A stretch of 13,230 bases of DNA from Micrococcales bacterium (GTDB lineage Bacteria > Actinomycetota > Actinomycetes > Actinomycetales > Dermatophilaceae): positions 1-13,230 of the forward strand of contig JAKDLQ010000040.1 in NCBI GenBank assembly GCA_030452775.1, written 5' to 3'. Position numbers and translations under genes: made by a program. Below are positions 12,850 to 13,230 of this stretch, in pieces (the stretch's first letter is position 1; every line of letters starts with the position of its first letter). The notes beneath the pieces are model-generated. The model had not been told where the DNA came from. It worked only from the letters and a program-made list of their open reading frames with translations, and did not search any database.

Positions 12850-13230
12850 TCAGTCGAAGAACTTGCGCTGGCGCATCTCGGTGCGGCGTCGGGCGATCCG
12901 CCAGCCCTCGGCAGTGCGTCTCATCACGTCGTAGCAGTCGCCGGTGAAGGGTGGCCCCTCGTTCGGGAAGCACAGGAGTTTGCTGTGCACGCGCACGGTT
13001 CCGTCGGCGTCCTCGGAGACCGCGATGTTCGTCACGTGGTGGGCGTAGATGTTGCGGCCCTTGAAGGTGGCCACGAGATCGGCGATGCCGTGCAGATCGG
13101 GCCCGTGCTCGCCGAGCTCGAATACGAAGTCCTCGGTGAAGACCAGATGGGCTCTGTCCCAGTCGTGGTCGTCGACGACGTGTCCGTACTCGGCGAGTAC
13201 CTGGTGGATCTCGGCGAGGTCGTCGGTCGA
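12850..13230 (-). CDS. SnoaL/NTF2-like protein, N-terminus beyond the window
   Basis: 126 residues are visible, from the right edge to a TGA at 12850-12852. The pattern is that of the SnoaL-like/NTF2-like cone fold: an N-terminal helix with LAEIHQVLAEYGHVVDDHDW, then DRAHLVFTEDFVFEL, a HHVTNIAV strand, RVHSKLLCFPNE, and a closing strand with GWRIARRRTEMRQRKFF. The HD-W-x-x-AHLVFTED spacing is common in ring-dioxygenase beta-subunit-like and polyketide-cyclase-like members, which may be enzymes or ligand binders. The true start is outside the window; an internal GTG at 13074 is not it, since coding-like sequence continues upstream. Specific function is unknown. Confidence 0.75.
   Translation of the reverse strand, partial: STDDLAEIHQVLAEYGHVVDDHDWDRAHLVFTEDFVFELGEHGPDLHGIADLVATFKGRNIYAHHVTNIAVSEDADGTVRVHSKLLCFPNEGPPFTGDCYDVMRRTAEGWRIARRRTEMRQRKFFD

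Noticed and set aside
1..13230. CRISPR array, tRNA, rRNA or complete insertion sequence
   Set aside because: No spaced direct repeats, cloverleaf-like segments, rRNA signatures or full transposase were seen.

Overview
This is a GC-rich window with strong G/C preference at third codon positions, several GTG starts and tightly overlapping genes. It looks like chromosome of a high-GC actinobacterium. The protein families point the same way, but no rRNA or other phylogenetic marker is present, so genus cannot be assigned.

Layout. (1) 118-1167, minus: a betaine-homocysteine methyltransferase family gene, preceded on the same strand by a well-formed cobalamin riboswitch (about 1348-1493), a candidate -10 box and a terminator-like hairpin. 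This suggests a methionine-synthesis or methyl-recycling enzyme switched by B12. (2) 1670-2802, minus: a tandem-domain universal stress protein. Upstream it overlaps a C-terminal remnant of an APC-type amino acid permease; downstream lies a small frameshifted ORF. (3) 3181-9206, plus: a compact histidine-utilisation operon hutH-hutU-hutI-hutF whose genes overlap or nearly abut. It converts histidine to urocanate, imidazolonepropionate, formiminoglutamate and N-formylglutamate. The last step (HutG deformylase), a transporter and a regulator are not in the window. (4) 9218-9855, plus: a MazEF-like toxin-antitoxin module with an intact MazF and an antitoxin broken by an apparent one-base insertion, followed by a possible IS3 scrap. 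(5) 10013-10521, minus: a two-gene operon (small protein of unknown function plus a DUF2249 protein) with an inverted repeat over its probable promoter. (6) 10794-12176, plus: tryptophanase (tnaA), identified by active-site residues that separate it from tyrosine phenol-lyase. (7) 12207-13230, minus: a hot-dog thioesterase and a SnoaL/NTF2-like protein cut by the window edge.

The theme is amino-acid catabolism (histidine, tryptophan, perhaps betaine/methionine) with stress and mobile or decaying small genes at the joints. The most interesting points are the B12 riboswitch on a B12-independent methyltransferase, the divergent HutU and HutI active-site segments, the permease-tail/USP pair, the DUF2249 operon with its palindrome, and three small ORFs each broken by one base while every large gene is intact.
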